Shown: positions 1-8,566, counted from the first letter of the stretch. The stretch is 47,044 nucleotides of DNA from Streptomyces sp. NRRL F-5727 (GCF_000719555.1 NZ_JOGX01000049.1:1-47044), one strand, 5' to 3'. Notes: generated from the letters alone by a model not told the origin. Translations and numbers: made by a program.

Positions 1-131
1 GGGCGGGGGCGTGAGCTGCGTCACAGGGTGTCACAGGGGGCGGGTGGGCGGTGTCTTGGGGTCGAAGCCCTGCGCTGACGACCTGCACGACGCCGAACCG
101 CGCACCGCCCATCACACGAGGGGACCCCATC

Positions 132-527
132 ATGACCAGACCGACGAAGGCCGCCGGGACGACCGGCGGCGCCTTTCTCCGGGGCGCGGCCGCCTTCCAG
201 ACGCTGACCCTCTTCTTCCAGGCGGTCACGGCGGGCCTGCTGCTGAACTCGTCGCAGGCCTATCTGGTGCACGACATCGGATCGAAGGTGATGTACGCGG
301 CCGCCATGCTGTACGTGCTCGCCACGGTCCTGGCCTGGCGGCGGGGCGGCGGGTCCCCCCGCCCCGTCCTGTTCTCGACGGGTCTGCTCGTCCTCGCCTC
401 GGCGCAGGTGGCGCTGGGGATCGCGCACGTGCCCTCGGTCCATGTCCCGCTGGGTGTGGTGATGTTCGCCCTGAGCACGCTGGCCCTGGTCCGTTCGCTG
501 CCCCCGCTGGCCCGCCCGGCCCACTGA
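132..527 (+). CDS. small four-helix integral membrane protein
   Basis: Encodes 131 residues with four hydrophobic stretches (about residues 20-38, 50-68, 78-97 and 100-118), so most likely a four-pass inner-membrane protein. The ATG at 132 follows a GAGGGG ribosome-binding site by eight bases; the frame is open further upstream but has no comparable site. I see no catalytic or binding motif. It ends just before a gene on the opposite strand, so it is probably monocistronic. Function unknown; the four-helix layout resembles small uncharacterised actinobacterial membrane proteins. Confidence 0.75.
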   Translation: MTRPTKAAGTTGGAFLRGAAAFQTLTLFFQAVTAGLLLNSSQAYLVHDIGSKVMYAAAMLYVLATVLAWRRGGGSPRPVLFSTGLLVLASAQVALGIAHVPSVHVPLGVVMFALSTLALVRSLPPLARPAH

Positions 528-540
528 GGCCCGCGGGGTG

Positions 541-1290
541 TCACCGCGGGGCCCACCAGGTGGACGGGGCGGCGGCGGTGTAGCCCAGGGACTCGTACAG
601 GGGCCTGCCGAGCCGCGAAGCGGTGAGGGTGGCCGGGAGGTCCGGCAGGTGGGCGAGGGATCCGAGCATGACGGCGCGGCCCACGCCGCGCGAGCGGAAG
701 GACGGCGAGGTGGCGATCCAGTAGTGGCTCGCGACGCCGTCGTCCACGACGCTGACGCCGGCGCCCGCGGGGGCGCCGTCGCGCAGGGCGACGAAGACGT
801 CCACGCCCGGCTGCTCGATCAGCGCCGGCGGGAAGAGCTCGCCGGCGCGGTGGGGTTCGAAGTCGGTGAGTTCGAAGCCCTCGATCACGATCCGCTCGGC
901 CGCCCGGAGGTCCTCGGGGCGCTGCACCCGGATCACGTCCGGGACCGGTTCGCCGGCGGGCGCCGGCGGGCGCAGCATGACCGGCATCTGCCAGTGGCGC
1001 AGCCCGAGGTGGCCGAGGTCGGTCGCGCTGAAGGGGTCCTCGGCCCGCACCGGGCCGGCGGCCCGGCCCGCCAGCGCGGACAGTTCGGCCCGTTCGTCCG
1101 GGTCGAGGTCCGGTTCCTGGATCAGGATCCGCAGGCCGGCGCGCTCGTCGCCGTCGACGGCGAGGAAGCCGCGGCGCCGGATCACCTCGTGCCCCCGGGC
1201 CCGCCCGGTCGCGGCCCAGAAGGCGGCGGAGTTACGGGCCTGGCGCAGCGGCGCCTCGGCCGGGGCGAGGGGGGTGGGTGATGTGGTCAT
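541..1290 (-). CDS. GNAT-family N-acetyltransferase
   Basis: 249 residues. The C-terminal half has the acetyl-CoA-binding GNAT signature: a beta strand with VFVALRDGAPAGAG (around residue 160), then IATSPSFRSRGVGRAVM, where the R-x-x-G-x-G/A loop binds the pyrophosphate of acetyl-CoA, and a closing LYESLGY motif near the C terminus. The N-terminal half is not obviously a second active GNAT domain but is the length seen in two-domain members. Start set at 1290 (MTTSPTPL), because the longer frame to 1332 begins with a basic stretch unlike the family. Substrate cannot be read from the sequence. It is convergent with the membrane-protein gene at 132-527. Confidence 0.85.
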   Translation of the reverse strand: MTTSPTPLAPAEAPLRQARNSAAFWAATGRARGHEVIRRRGFLAVDGDERAGLRILIQEPDLDPDERAELSALAGRAAGPVRAEDPFSATDLGHLGLRHWQMPVMLRPPAPAGEPVPDVIRVQRPEDLRAAERIVIEGFELTDFEPHRAGELFPPALIEQPGVDVFVALRDGAPAGAGVSVVDDGVASHYWIATSPSFRSRGVGRAVMLGSLAHLPDLPATLTASRLGRPLYESLGYTAAAPSTWWAPR

Positions 1291-1350
1291 GGCGCCTACC
1301 GTAGTCACCAAGTGCCGCCCTGACCGGGCCACTTCGGTGCGCGTCGGCGC

Positions 1351-2076
1351 TCACCGGTCCATCAGGGCCGCCACGCCGTCGAGGATGCGCTCCAGGCCGA
1401 AGTCGAGGGGGTCGGCCTCCCGGGGGGCGAAGGCGCCGGTCGCGACCGCCTCGGCCAGGGCGGGGTAGCGGTGCTCGTGGCGGGCCAGGGCCTGGGCCGT
1501 GAGCCGCGCCCACTCCTCGCTCTCCGCGGCGTCGTGGTCGACGTCCTGCTGGGCCACCGCGCGGACGTGGCCGACGAGGAGCAGAAAGGTGTCGTGGCGC
1601 TGGGCGGTTGACAGGCCGGTGCCGTCCAGGGCGGCCAAGGCGGCCTCCAGCCAGTCGAGTTGGCGCGGGCCCATGATCCGGCGGCGCATGCCGGTGGCCG
1701 TGAGGATCCAGGGGTGGCGGCGGTACAGCGCCAGGCACTGGCGGGCCCACGCGGTCAGCCGGGGGCGCCAGCCGGCCGGGAGGTCGCCGAGCGCGGGCGG
1801 GGGGCCGATCGCGAGGTCGACCATCAGGTCGACGAGTTCCGTCTTGCCGGGGACGTACCGGTAGAGGGCCATCGCGGTGACGTCGAACTCCTGGGCGACC
1901 CGGGCCAGCGAGACCGCGTCCAGCCCTTCCGCGTCGGCGATCGCGACGGCCGCCTCCGCGATCCCGGTCGCGGTGAGCGAGGGCTTCGGGCCCCTGGCCG
2001 GCGGCTCCTCCTCGCCCCAGAGCAGCGCGAAGCCCGCCTGCGCGCCGGTCTGCTTCCTGGGCTTCCTCGCGGCCAT
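1351..2076 (-). CDS. TetR-family transcriptional repressor
   Basis: 241 residues. An N-terminal basic tail (MAARKPRKQ) precedes a TetR helix-turn-helix at about residues 35-80: AVAIADAEGLDAVSLARVA followed by FDVTAMALYRYVPGKTEL, the typical recognition helix with YRYV. The rest is a helical ligand-binding domain of TetR_C type. The start is preceded by GGAGGAGG on the minus strand. It is transcribed divergently from the alpha/beta hydrolase at 2174, and the 97-bp region between them holds a long inverted repeat (2115-2160). By family habit it should repress itself and the hydrolase until a small ligand binds. Confidence 0.9.
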   Translation of the reverse strand: MAARKPRKQTGAQAGFALLWGEEEPPARGPKPSLTATGIAEAAVAIADAEGLDAVSLARVAQEFDVTAMALYRYVPGKTELVDLMVDLAIGPPPALGDLPAGWRPRLTAWARQCLALYRRHPWILTATGMRRRIMGPRQLDWLEAALAALDGTGLSTAQRHDTFLLLVGHVRAVAQQDVDHDAAESEEWARLTAQALARHEHRYPALAEAVATGAFAPREADPLDFGLERILDGVAALMDR

Positions 2077-2114
2077 GCCGCCTCCTCCACCGATTCCCGT
2101 TGACAGCCCTCCGG

Positions 2115-2160
2115 AACTGTTTATAGCGTAAAGCCGTCACTGCTTACGCCATATACAGTT
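2115..2160. promoter_or_regulatory. long inverted-repeat operator between TetR gene and hydrolase gene
   Basis: Arms AACTGTTTATAGCGTAA (2115-2131) and TTACGCCATATACAGTT (2144-2160) are reverse complements at 15 of 17 positions, separated by 12 bases. This lies in the middle of the divergent region between the TetR gene (start 2076) and the hydrolase (start 2174) and is strikingly AT-rich for the window. It most likely contains both promoters and the TetR operator. The assignment to this TetR protein is inference from position. Confidence 0.7.
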
Positions 2161-2173
2161 TCTGGGAGCCGTC

Positions 2174-3256
2174 GTGATCGCCGCCGTCGCCGCCACCTCC
2201 GCCGCCGCCCTGCTCGCCGCGCCCGCGGCCCTCCTCCTCGGCCACCGCGCCCTCGGGCGGGCCCGCAACGCCTCCCGCATGGCGATCACCACCCCGAACG
2301 GCGTCGACGAGCAGGGCTTCGTCCGCATCGGCGGCATCGAGCAGTGGATCTCGGTCCGCGGCGAGGACCGGACCAACCCGGTCCTCCTGGAGCTGCACGG
2401 CGGCCCCGGCGCCTCGACCGCGATCTTCGGGGCCCGCACCCGGTCCTGGGAGCGGCACTTCACGGTCGTCCGCTGGGACATGCGCGGCACCCTCAAGACC
2501 CTGGGGCGCAACGGCCCCGAAGGAACAGGCGAGTTGAGCTTCGAGCGGCTGTACGCGGACGCCGTCGAGGTCACCGACCACGTCCGCGCCCGCCTGGGCG
2601 TCGACAAGGTCGTCCTGCTCGGCCACTCGTACGGCAGCGCCCTCGGCCTGCGGCTCGCCCGCGCGTTCCCCGAGCGCTACTCCGCGTACGTCGGCACCGA
2701 CCAGAACATCCACGACGCCGGCCGCGACGACTCCGTGCACCGCGCCCTGCTCGCCCGGCTGCGCGCGGCGGGGAAGCGCCGGGAGCTGGCGGCGGTCGAG
2801 GCGCTCCACCCCGACGAGCGGCGCTGGACCGCCCGCGAGCGGGCCACGCACGCCAAGCTCCTCGCCACCAGCGACCCGCTCACCCTCGACACGATGAAGA
2901 GGACCGTCATGGGCTCGCTGTGGCTCTCGCCGCGGCACTCGCTGCGCGAACTGCGCCTGTTCCTCCGGGGCATGAGCCTCTCGGAGCCGGTCGCCCAGGG
3001 CACCGCGGGGTACGACGACTGGGCGGACGGGACGGACTTCGCGCTCCCCTTCTTCGTCTTCCAGGGCGAGAAGGACGTCCTCACGTCGCCGGAGCTCGCC
3101 CGCCGCTTCTTCGACGACGTCCGGGCGCCGGTGAAGGGCTTCGCGCTGATCGAGGAGTGCAGCCACTTCGCCGCGTTCCGCCGGCCCGAGCGGTTCCTGG
3201 AGCTGCTCCTCACCCACGTGCGCCCGGTCGTCACCCGCGCGTCGGCCCACGCCTGA
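2174..3256 (+). CDS. alpha/beta hydrolase, proline iminopeptidase-like
   Basis: 360 residues. A hydrophobic, Ala-rich N terminus (residues 1-25) looks like a signal anchor or secretion signal. The hydrolase fold follows: LELHGGPGAS (oxyanion HGGPG motif, about residue 75), VVRWDMRGTLKT, the nucleophile elbow LGHSYGSA (Ser around residue 160), a helical cap, and late FVFQGEKDVLTS (acid) and EECSHFAAF (His). HGGPG and GHSYG are hallmarks of the S33 proline iminopeptidase-like subfamily. The start is GTG at 2174. It is divergent from the TetR gene and probably under its control. Actual substrate, peptide or ester, is not evident. Confidence 0.88.
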   Translation: MIAAVAATSAAALLAAPAALLLGHRALGRARNASRMAITTPNGVDEQGFVRIGGIEQWISVRGEDRTNPVLLELHGGPGASTAIFGARTRSWERHFTVVRWDMRGTLKTLGRNGPEGTGELSFERLYADAVEVTDHVRARLGVDKVVLLGHSYGSALGLRLARAFPERYSAYVGTDQNIHDAGRDDSVHRALLARLRAAGKRRELAAVEALHPDERRWTARERATHAKLLATSDPLTLDTMKRTVMGSLWLSPRHSLRELRLFLRGMSLSEPVAQGTAGYDDWADGTDFALPFFVFQGEKDVLTSPELARRFFDDVRAPVKGFALIEECSHFAAFRRPERFLELLLTHVRPVVTRASAHA

Positions 3257-3262
3257 CGCGGC

Positions 3263-3291
3263 CGGGCCCCGGGCCGGCGGCCCGGGGCCCG
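3263..3291. terminator. GC-rich hairpin, bidirectional terminator between convergent genes
   Basis: Arms GGGCCCCGGGCC (3264-3275) and GGCCCGGGGCCC (3279-3290) are perfect reverse complements around a 3-base loop, extended by one more C-G pair. It lies between the 3' ends of the hydrolase (+) and the biosynthetic operon (-), the usual place for a shared terminator. There is no T-tract, as is common in Streptomyces. Confidence 0.7.
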
Positions 3292-3306
3292 CGTCCGGCG
3301 GCGCGG

Positions 3307-4977
3307 TCACGCCGGTGCGACGTGGAAGGTGATGCCGTCCGCCAGGGCCTCGCAGCGCCGGACGGCCTCCGCTCGGGTGGGGGCGGTGGCGAAGACGTAG
3401 CCGCGGTCGGAGGAGAGCAGCGAGTCCATCGCCGACACCTCGTCGCCCACGTGCTTGCCGATCACCGCTCCGGCGTCGTCCGCCGCGAAGTCCTTGAGGT
3501 ACGGGATCATGTGCGGGGCGCGTTCGCCGGCCGGGACCCGGCGGACGGGGACGGGCAGCTCGTCGGCGCCGGTGATCGCCGTGATCCGGCCCGGGGCCGC
3601 GTCCAGGAAGCGGATCGCCGCGCCCCGCTTCGGCTCCGGCGCCGTCTCGGGCAGCCGGTCGATGCCCAGCGGCACCGTCATGAACAGCCTGGCCGGGTCC
3701 CAGCCCGTGGCCCGGTGCACCATCTCGGGGATGCCGGCGCCCGACAGCCGGTTGTGCGTCTCCAGGAGGCGCGGCCCGGCCGGGGTGAGGACGAACTCGC
3801 TGTGCGAGGGGCCGTCGGTCAGGCCGACCGCGTCCAGCACGCCCGCGGTGACCCGGTGGAGCTCCGCCAGGTCCGGCTGCGCCGCGTCGCTGGGGACGCT
3901 GCACTCCCACTCGACGAAGTGCTCGTTCACCCGGTACTCGCTGACCCCGAGCACCACGTGGCGGCCTTCGTGGGAGAACGCCTCGACGCTGACGACCGGG
4001 CCCTCCAGGTACTCCTCGGCCAGGACGCCGCCGTACCCGAACTCCTCGATCTCGCGCACGGCCCGGGCGGCGCCCTCCGCGTCGCTGACCACGTTGATGT
4101 GCAGGCTGCCCGCGCCCTGGCCGGGCTTCAGCACGATCCGGTCGCCGACCTCCTCCAGGAAGGCGACCGCCTCGGCGGCGCTGTGGACCCGGCGGTGGCG
4201 CACCGGGCTCAGCCCGTGCCGGTCCAGGGCCTGCCGGGTGAGGGCCTTGTCCTGGATGATCCGGGACACCTCCGGCGGGGTGCCGGGCAGACCGAGCTTC
4301 TCGTTGACCTCGCCGACCGGCACGGCGGACAGCTCGGTGGTGGTGAGGATCCGGTCGAACGGCTGGGCCTCGTGCAGCGGCCGCAGCAGCTCCAGGAGCG
4401 CGGCGGTGTCGGTGATGTCGCAGGTCAGGACAGAGACGCAGTGCGCCTCGGCCTCGGCGCGGTCGAACTGTCCCTCGGTGTGGACCAGGGTGACGTCGAT
4501 GCCGAGTTCCCTGGCTCCGTGGACGGGGGCGGGACGGCCGCCGACGACGGCGATACGGGGCCGGGTGTGCCGGGTGTTCATCGCGGGGCTCTCTCCGGTG
4601 GTGGGGGATTCCAGGGGGGCGCTGCTCAGCGGGGTGCTCGGGTGGACCTCGCGCTCGACGCGCGGCAGGATCTCGGGGAGGTAGACCTGCCGGATGGCCG
4701 CTCCCTCGCCGTGCGCCTCCCAGTGGGCGCGGCTCGCCCAGCGCTCGACGAGGACGAAGCGGAGCGGGTCCGCGTCCGAGCGGTACGCCTCCCAGGAGAC
4801 GCAGCCGTCCTCGGCGAGGCACAGCGGCCGCATCCGGCGCAGCGCGTCGGCCACGGGCCCGGCGTCGGCGGGGTCGGGCACGCGGACGATGACGATCAGG
4901 TCGAACACGGCGGTCTCCCCCGCGGCGGTCGGGTCGGACATGAGGGCGGGCATCGGGTCGGACATCGGGTCGGGCAT
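3307..4977 (-). CDS. fused ABM-type monooxygenase-like domain and ATP-grasp ligase
   Basis: 556 residues in one uninterrupted frame. Residues about 20-112 match an antibiotic-biosynthesis-monooxygenase/YgiN ferredoxin-like domain (FDLIVIVRV, CVSWEAYRS, FVLVERWASRAHWEAH). A Pro/Ser linker follows, then from about residue 133 an ATP-grasp enzyme: IAVVGG start, IVLKPGQGAGSLH (ATP-binding Lys and loop), LAEEYLEGPVVSVEAF, and metal/ATP site LETHNRLSG. The ATG at 4977 overlaps the preceding SDR stop (TGATG), which supports starting here. An internal ATG at 4581 with GGAGAG nine bases upstream could also give a 424-residue stand-alone ligase from the same stop codon. Last gene of the operon. The ligase likely forms an amide or peptide bond; the ABM domain may be an oxygenase, cyclase or only structural. 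Confidence 0.8.
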   Translation of the reverse strand: MPDPMSDPMPALMSDPTAAGETAVFDLIVIVRVPDPADAGPVADALRRMRPLCLAEDGCVSWEAYRSDADPLRFVLVERWASRAHWEAHGEGAAIRQVYLPEILPRVEREVHPSTPLSSAPLESPTTGESPAMNTRHTRPRIAVVGGRPAPVHGARELGIDVTLVHTEGQFDRAEAEAHCVSVLTCDITDTAALLELLRPLHEAQPFDRILTTTELSAVPVGEVNEKLGLPGTPPEVSRIIQDKALTRQALDRHGLSPVRHRRVHSAAEAVAFLEEVGDRIVLKPGQGAGSLHINVVSDAEGAARAVREIEEFGYGGVLAEEYLEGPVVSVEAFSHEGRHVVLGVSEYRVNEHFVEWECSVPSDAAQPDLAELHRVTAGVLDAVGLTDGPSHSEFVLTPAGPRLLETHNRLSGAGIPEMVHRATGWDPARLFMTVPLGIDRLPETAPEPKRGAAIRFLDAAPGRITAITGADELPVPVRRVPAGERAPHMIPYLKDFAADDAGAVIGKHVGDEVSAMDSLLSSDRGYVFATAPTRAEAVRRCEALADGITFHVAPA

Positions 4978-5924
4978 CAGGCGGTCTCCTCCGCGGCGGC
5001 GATCCGGACGATCTCCGGCAGCCAGCGGCTCACCGGGGCGAGGTCGACGCCGAGGGCGAGCGCCCGTCCGGCGTCCATGCCGAAGTCGGCCGGGCAGGAG
5101 TAGGGCGAGAGCGCCGGGTCGCCGGCCGGGTCGTCCTTCTCCACGACGGTGGTGGCCTTCCCGGTGGCCCGCTCCACGGCGGCGCACACGTCGTAGACGT
5201 CCGCCGTGTCCGGGGAGGTGATGTTGAAGGTGCCGGGGAGGTCGGAGGTCGCGGCCCGGGCGAGGAACGCGGCGACGTCCGGGGCGTGCACCAGCGACGT
5301 ACGGCCCGGGCGGGCGTGGGCCGTGACGGGCTCCCCGGCGCGGGCGCGGTCGAGGTGGAACCGCAGCCGTCCGGTGAAGTCGTCGGTGGCGGCGAGGACA
5401 TGGGCGACGCGGGCGACGGTGACGGGCACCGCCGCGTGCCGCACCAGGGCCGCCTCGGCCTGCCGCTTGCCCTCGCCGTAGTTGCGGCCCACGAAGTCGA
5501 GGTCGTGCCACGGCAGTTCGGTGTCGTACGCGTACTCCTCCGGCCGGAGCTCGTCCTCGCGGGCGAAGGCGCTCATGGGCGGCGCCGGGATCCGGTGGCG
5601 GAAGGTGTCGGCGTTGTACACCTCCATGCTGCTGGTGAGCACGAACCGGCCCGCGCGCCCGCCGAAGGCCGTGGCGGCGTCCAGGGCGGCGGCCGGGGTG
5701 TAGCACGCCTGGTGGACCACGGCGTCGAACCGCTCACCGGCGACCGCGGCGGCCAGCTCGCCCGGCCGGCCGACGTCGGCGGTCAGCCGCCGCACGGCCG
5801 GGCCGAACGGGTCGGCCGTGCGGCCCCGGGTGACCAGGGTGACCCGGTGTCCCTCGTCGATCAGCCGCCGCACCAGCAGCTTCCCGAAGAAGCGGGTGCC
5901 TCCGATGACACAGATCTCAGCCAT
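4977..5924 (-). CDS. NAD(P)-dependent extended SDR / epimerase-dehydratase
   Basis: 315 residues. The N terminus carries the Rossmann motif GGTRFFGK (GxxxxxG, residues about 8-15), an acidic/basic cofactor patch at TRGRT, the mid-domain VVHQACYTPAAALDA, the serine region FVLTSSMEVYN, and a YGEGK active-site YxxxK (about residue 170). This is the layout of extended SDRs that oxidise, reduce or epimerise hydroxyl or sugar-nucleotide substrates. Translation of the next gene is coupled by a TGATG overlap. In the AmCP cluster it could oxidise or reduce the hydroxylated side chain made by transketolase; that assignment is inference. Confidence 0.85.
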   Translation of the reverse strand: MAEICVIGGTRFFGKLLVRRLIDEGHRVTLVTRGRTADPFGPAVRRLTADVGRPGELAAAVAGERFDAVVHQACYTPAAALDAATAFGGRAGRFVLTSSMEVYNADTFRHRIPAPPMSAFAREDELRPEEYAYDTELPWHDLDFVGRNYGEGKRQAEAALVRHAAVPVTVARVAHVLAATDDFTGRLRFHLDRARAGEPVTAHARPGRTSLVHAPDVAAFLARAATSDLPGTFNITSPDTADVYDVCAAVERATGKATTVVEKDDPAGDPALSPYSCPADFGMDAGRALALGVDLAPVSRWLPEIVRIAAAEETA

Positions 5925-5944
5925 CTCTCTCGCCTTCTCGCCTT

Positions 5945-5977
5945 TCTCGTCCGTCTTCTCGTCCGTCTTCTCGCCCG
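5945..5977. repeat. 12-bp tandem repeat in the MFS-SDR spacer
   Basis: TCTCGTCCGTCT occurs twice head-to-tail (5945-5956, 5957-5968), followed by a partial third unit TCTCGCCCG. On the transcribed minus strand this is a purine-rich AGACGGACGAGA run in the 66-bp spacer before the SDR gene and next to its ribosome-binding region. It looks like simple slippage; no protein is encoded. Confidence 0.6.
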
Positions 5978-5990
5978 CCCGGAGCGGGGG

Positions 5991-7241
5991 TTACGCCGTG
6001 ACCGGCTCGGCCGACGGGGACTCCGTGTCCTCGGTGTCGCCGGAGCGGTCCTCGTCGCGGCTGACGAAGCAGACGACGGCGCAGAGCGCGGCCACCGCGG
6101 CCGCCACGTACCAGTTCGCGCCCGGCAGGTCGGCCGAGACCGACACGTCGAACATCACGCCGGCGAGCAGCGCGCCGGCCATGTTCCCGGCGCTGCGGAA
6201 GAAGTGCATGGCGCCCATGGCGCGGGCGAGCTGCTGCTCGGGGACCTTGCGGGAGACCCACATGTCGAAGGAGGGCACGAAGAGGATCTCGCCGAAGACG
6301 ACGACGAAGCAGCCGGCGACGACGGCCCACAGCGCGGCGGGTCCGGAGCCGAAGAGGGTGAAGGCGAGGGCCATGGCGGTCAGGCCGATGCCCATGACCA
6401 CACCGGGGCGCAGGTGCTTGATCGCCAGCTTGAAGACCGGGTACTGGAGGACGAGCAGGCTGAGTCCGGTGATCCAGAACGGGGCGGAGGGCGCCCACTG
6501 CGGCACGTACTTCCCCATGTGCAGCGGGATGCCGACGACGAAGCAGAGGGAGAGGAACCAGAACACCGCCGACAGCAGGAAGTAGCGGGTGGCGCCGCCG
6601 ACCTCGACGGACCTGAGCCCGGCCAGGCTGAACAGCGGCGCCCGCTCGGCGCCGGCGTCCTTCCGCGGGGCGGCGGTCCCGTCGGCCTGGAAGCCGTCGC
6701 GGGGGATGAACAGCGAGGCCGACAGGCAGAAGCCGAGGAAGAGCACGAAGACCGCGGTGAACACCACGCGCAGGTCCATGCCGAGGAGCAGACCGCCGGC
6801 GAGCGCGCCGCCGAACAGGCCGACCTGCGCCGACATCTGGAAGGTCGAGAACGCCTTGGCGCGCTCGTCCTCCGGGTACGACACGAGGATGTTCTTCAGG
6901 CCGGGGAAGGCGGTGCCGGAGCCGAAGCCGATGAACAGCGCGAGGAGGCTGTAGACGGCGACGCCGCTGGTGAAGCCCATCAGCCCCAGCGAGACCGCCT
7001 CCAGGCCGGTGCCGACGAACACCGCGCCGCGGATGCCGAGCCGGTCCGAGATGCCCTCGTAGGAGAAGGTCGCGGCCAGCCGTCCGACGTACGTCATACA
7101 CATGACCACGCCGGCCCAGAAGCCGCTGTCGCTGTCACCGAGCGAGGCCACCAGGATGGGGAACCAGATGAAGTTCCCGATGTGGGCGAGGAAGATCCCC
7201 GCGTTGAGCCCGAAGAGGGCGCTTCTGCGCTCGCTGGTCAC
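5991..7241 (-). CDS. MFS transporter, likely product exporter
   Basis: 416 residues with about twelve hydrophobic helices in two sets of six, divided by a hydrophilic loop around residues 190-215 (PRDGFQADGTAAPRKDAG). Loop 2-3 has GRLAATFSYEGISDRLGIRG, the MFS motif A position with G...D-R-x-G-R/I-R/G. A charged tail follows the last helix. The GTG start at 7241 overlaps the amidohydrolase stop (GTGA), so the two genes are translationally coupled. Placement inside the biosynthetic operon suggests export of, or self-protection against, the cluster product. Confidence 0.88.
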   Translation of the reverse strand: MTSERRSALFGLNAGIFLAHIGNFIWFPILVASLGDSDSGFWAGVVMCMTYVGRLAATFSYEGISDRLGIRGAVFVGTGLEAVSLGLMGFTSGVAVYSLLALFIGFGSGTAFPGLKNILVSYPEDERAKAFSTFQMSAQVGLFGGALAGGLLLGMDLRVVFTAVFVLFLGFCLSASLFIPRDGFQADGTAAPRKDAGAERAPLFSLAGLRSVEVGGATRYFLLSAVFWFLSLCFVVGIPLHMGKYVPQWAPSAPFWITGLSLLVLQYPVFKLAIKHLRPGVVMGIGLTAMALAFTLFGSGPAALWAVVAGCFVVVFGEILFVPSFDMWVSRKVPEQQLARAMGAMHFFRSAGNMAGALLAGVMFDVSVSADLPGANWYVAAAVAALCAVVCFVSRDEDRSGDTEDTESPSAEPVTA

Positions 7242-8566
7242 AGGCTTGCCTTTCCTTTCGAGGGGGCCGAGCGGAGCTCGGCGATGGTGCGGGCGAGGGC
7301 GGCCCGGTCGATCGGCACGCCGTTCACGACGGTGGCCAGGGGCAGCGCCGACAGCGGGCCGCCGGCGGTGTGGAGGTTGAAGGTGGCGGCGGCCCCGGCC
7401 CGCAGCGGCTGCTCCGCGGCGCGGACGCCGCTCAGCTCGTCGAAGTGGCGGCGGCCGGTGACGGTGGCCTGCCGGCGCAGCTCCTCCGTCAGCCCCTCGT
7501 CGTCCCCGGCGAGCAGGGCGAGCTCGCTGAGGAACGAGTAGCCGTGGTAGGCGCCGAGGTTGCCGGAGTCGGTGCCGATGAGGAGCTCCCCGCGCCGCAG
7601 GGCCGCCAGGGCGTTGCGGCGCATGTCGGCGAGGGCCGCGGTTCGGGTCTCCTGGCAGCCGTACTCGATGCCGAAGGGCTGCTCGACGGTGCGGACGAAC
7701 TCCAGGTTGTGGGGGTCCTGGGTGTCGAGGAAGCCCTCCCGGCCGTACTCGGCGAGGAACTCCTCCCGGGTCATGATCATCGAACGGAGTCCGGCGAGCG
7801 TGGAGACGAACCGGGCGCCGTCCAGCTGCTTCCAGTCGGCGTCGTCGAGGGTCCGGTCGCGCACGGTGTGGGCGAAGAGCCGGAAGCCGCACTCGTACGC
7901 GAAGAGGGTCTCCTCCAGGGTGTTGCAGTCGACGACCGCGGTCACCCCGCGCTCGGCGGCGATCCGGGCGGTGAACCGCAGCACCCGCTCGGAGAGCCGG
8001 GAGAAGCGGACCGGGCTGCCGGGCTGCTCCGTGCCGTCGGTGAACATGACCTTCAGGAAGGTGCCGCCGCGCTCGGCGTTGGACCGGAGCGCGTGCTCCA
8101 GGTCGGCCTCCACCGCGAGCATGTGGACGGGGGCGGGGAACTCCACGCCGTGGCCGTTGCGTCCGGCCGCGTCGGTCATCGCCGTCACCGCGTACCCGCA
8201 GTGGACGATCTCGGGGTACGGCCACGGGGACGCCTCCCGGCCGGCCCGCCAGGCGTCGTCCACCAGCGGGAAGCCGAACATGTCCACGACGTGGGTGACC
8301 CCGTGGTACAGGTACTGGAGGGCGACGATCCGCGGGTCGTCGACCGAGTCGTCCCAGTTGGCGGGGAGCGAGACGTGGGCGTGGGTCTCGGTGTAGCCGG
8401 GCCACAGCTCGGGCTCCGAGCCGGTGCGGCGGCCCGCCGGGGTGAAGGCGGTGAACACGCCGTCCTCGGCCGTCACGTCGAACAGCGCCTCGTCGTCGAG
8501 GACGGGGATCGCGACCCCCCGCACGGTGAGGGTCCCCGCCTCCTGCCGGATCGGAGCGGTGGTCAC
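7238..8566 (-). CDS. metal-dependent amidohydrolase (imidazolonepropionase-like)
   Basis: 442 residues, amidohydrolase superfamily TIM barrel. Visible metal ligands: THAHVS (HxH, about residue 57), TFLKVMFTDG (likely carboxylated Lys), FAHTVRD (His), and GTDSGNLGAYHG (catalytic Asp). A small N-terminal beta domain (LTVRGVAIPVLDDEALFDV) and a C-terminal return strand match the COG1228-type layout. GTG start at 8566 overlaps the stop of the ATP-grasp gene (GTGA), and its own stop overlaps the MFS start. It could hydrolyse or cyclise an amide or lactam in the pathway, or act in self-resistance. No exact counterpart is known to me in characterised AmCP clusters. Confidence 0.85.
   Translation of the reverse strand: MTTAPIRQEAGTLTVRGVAIPVLDDEALFDVTAEDGVFTAFTPAGRRTGSEPELWPGYTETHAHVSLPANWDDSVDDPRIVALQYLYHGVTHVVDMFGFPLVDDAWRAGREASPWPYPEIVHCGYAVTAMTDAAGRNGHGVEFPAPVHMLAVEADLEHALRSNAERGGTFLKVMFTDGTEQPGSPVRFSRLSERVLRFTARIAAERGVTAVVDCNTLEETLFAYECGFRLFAHTVRDRTLDDADWKQLDGARFVSTLAGLRSMIMTREEFLAEYGREGFLDTQDPHNLEFVRTVEQPFGIEYGCQETRTAALADMRRNALAALRRGELLIGTDSGNLGAYHGYSFLSELALLAGDDEGLTEELRRQATVTGRRHFDELSGVRAAEQPLRAGAAATFNLHTAGGPLSALPLATVVNGVPIDRAALARTIAELRSAPSKGKASL

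Noticed and set aside
2344..5103. Very long plus-strand open frame spanning the hydrolase and the ABM-ATP-grasp region
   Set aside because: Its translation is low-complexity Arg/Pro/Ala-rich, typical of a shadow frame in GC-rich DNA; real domains lie in other frames.
5286..7541. 751-residue plus-strand open frame opposite the SDR and MFS genes
   Set aside because: Repetitive Gly/Arg/Glu composition and no motifs; opposite-strand shadow.
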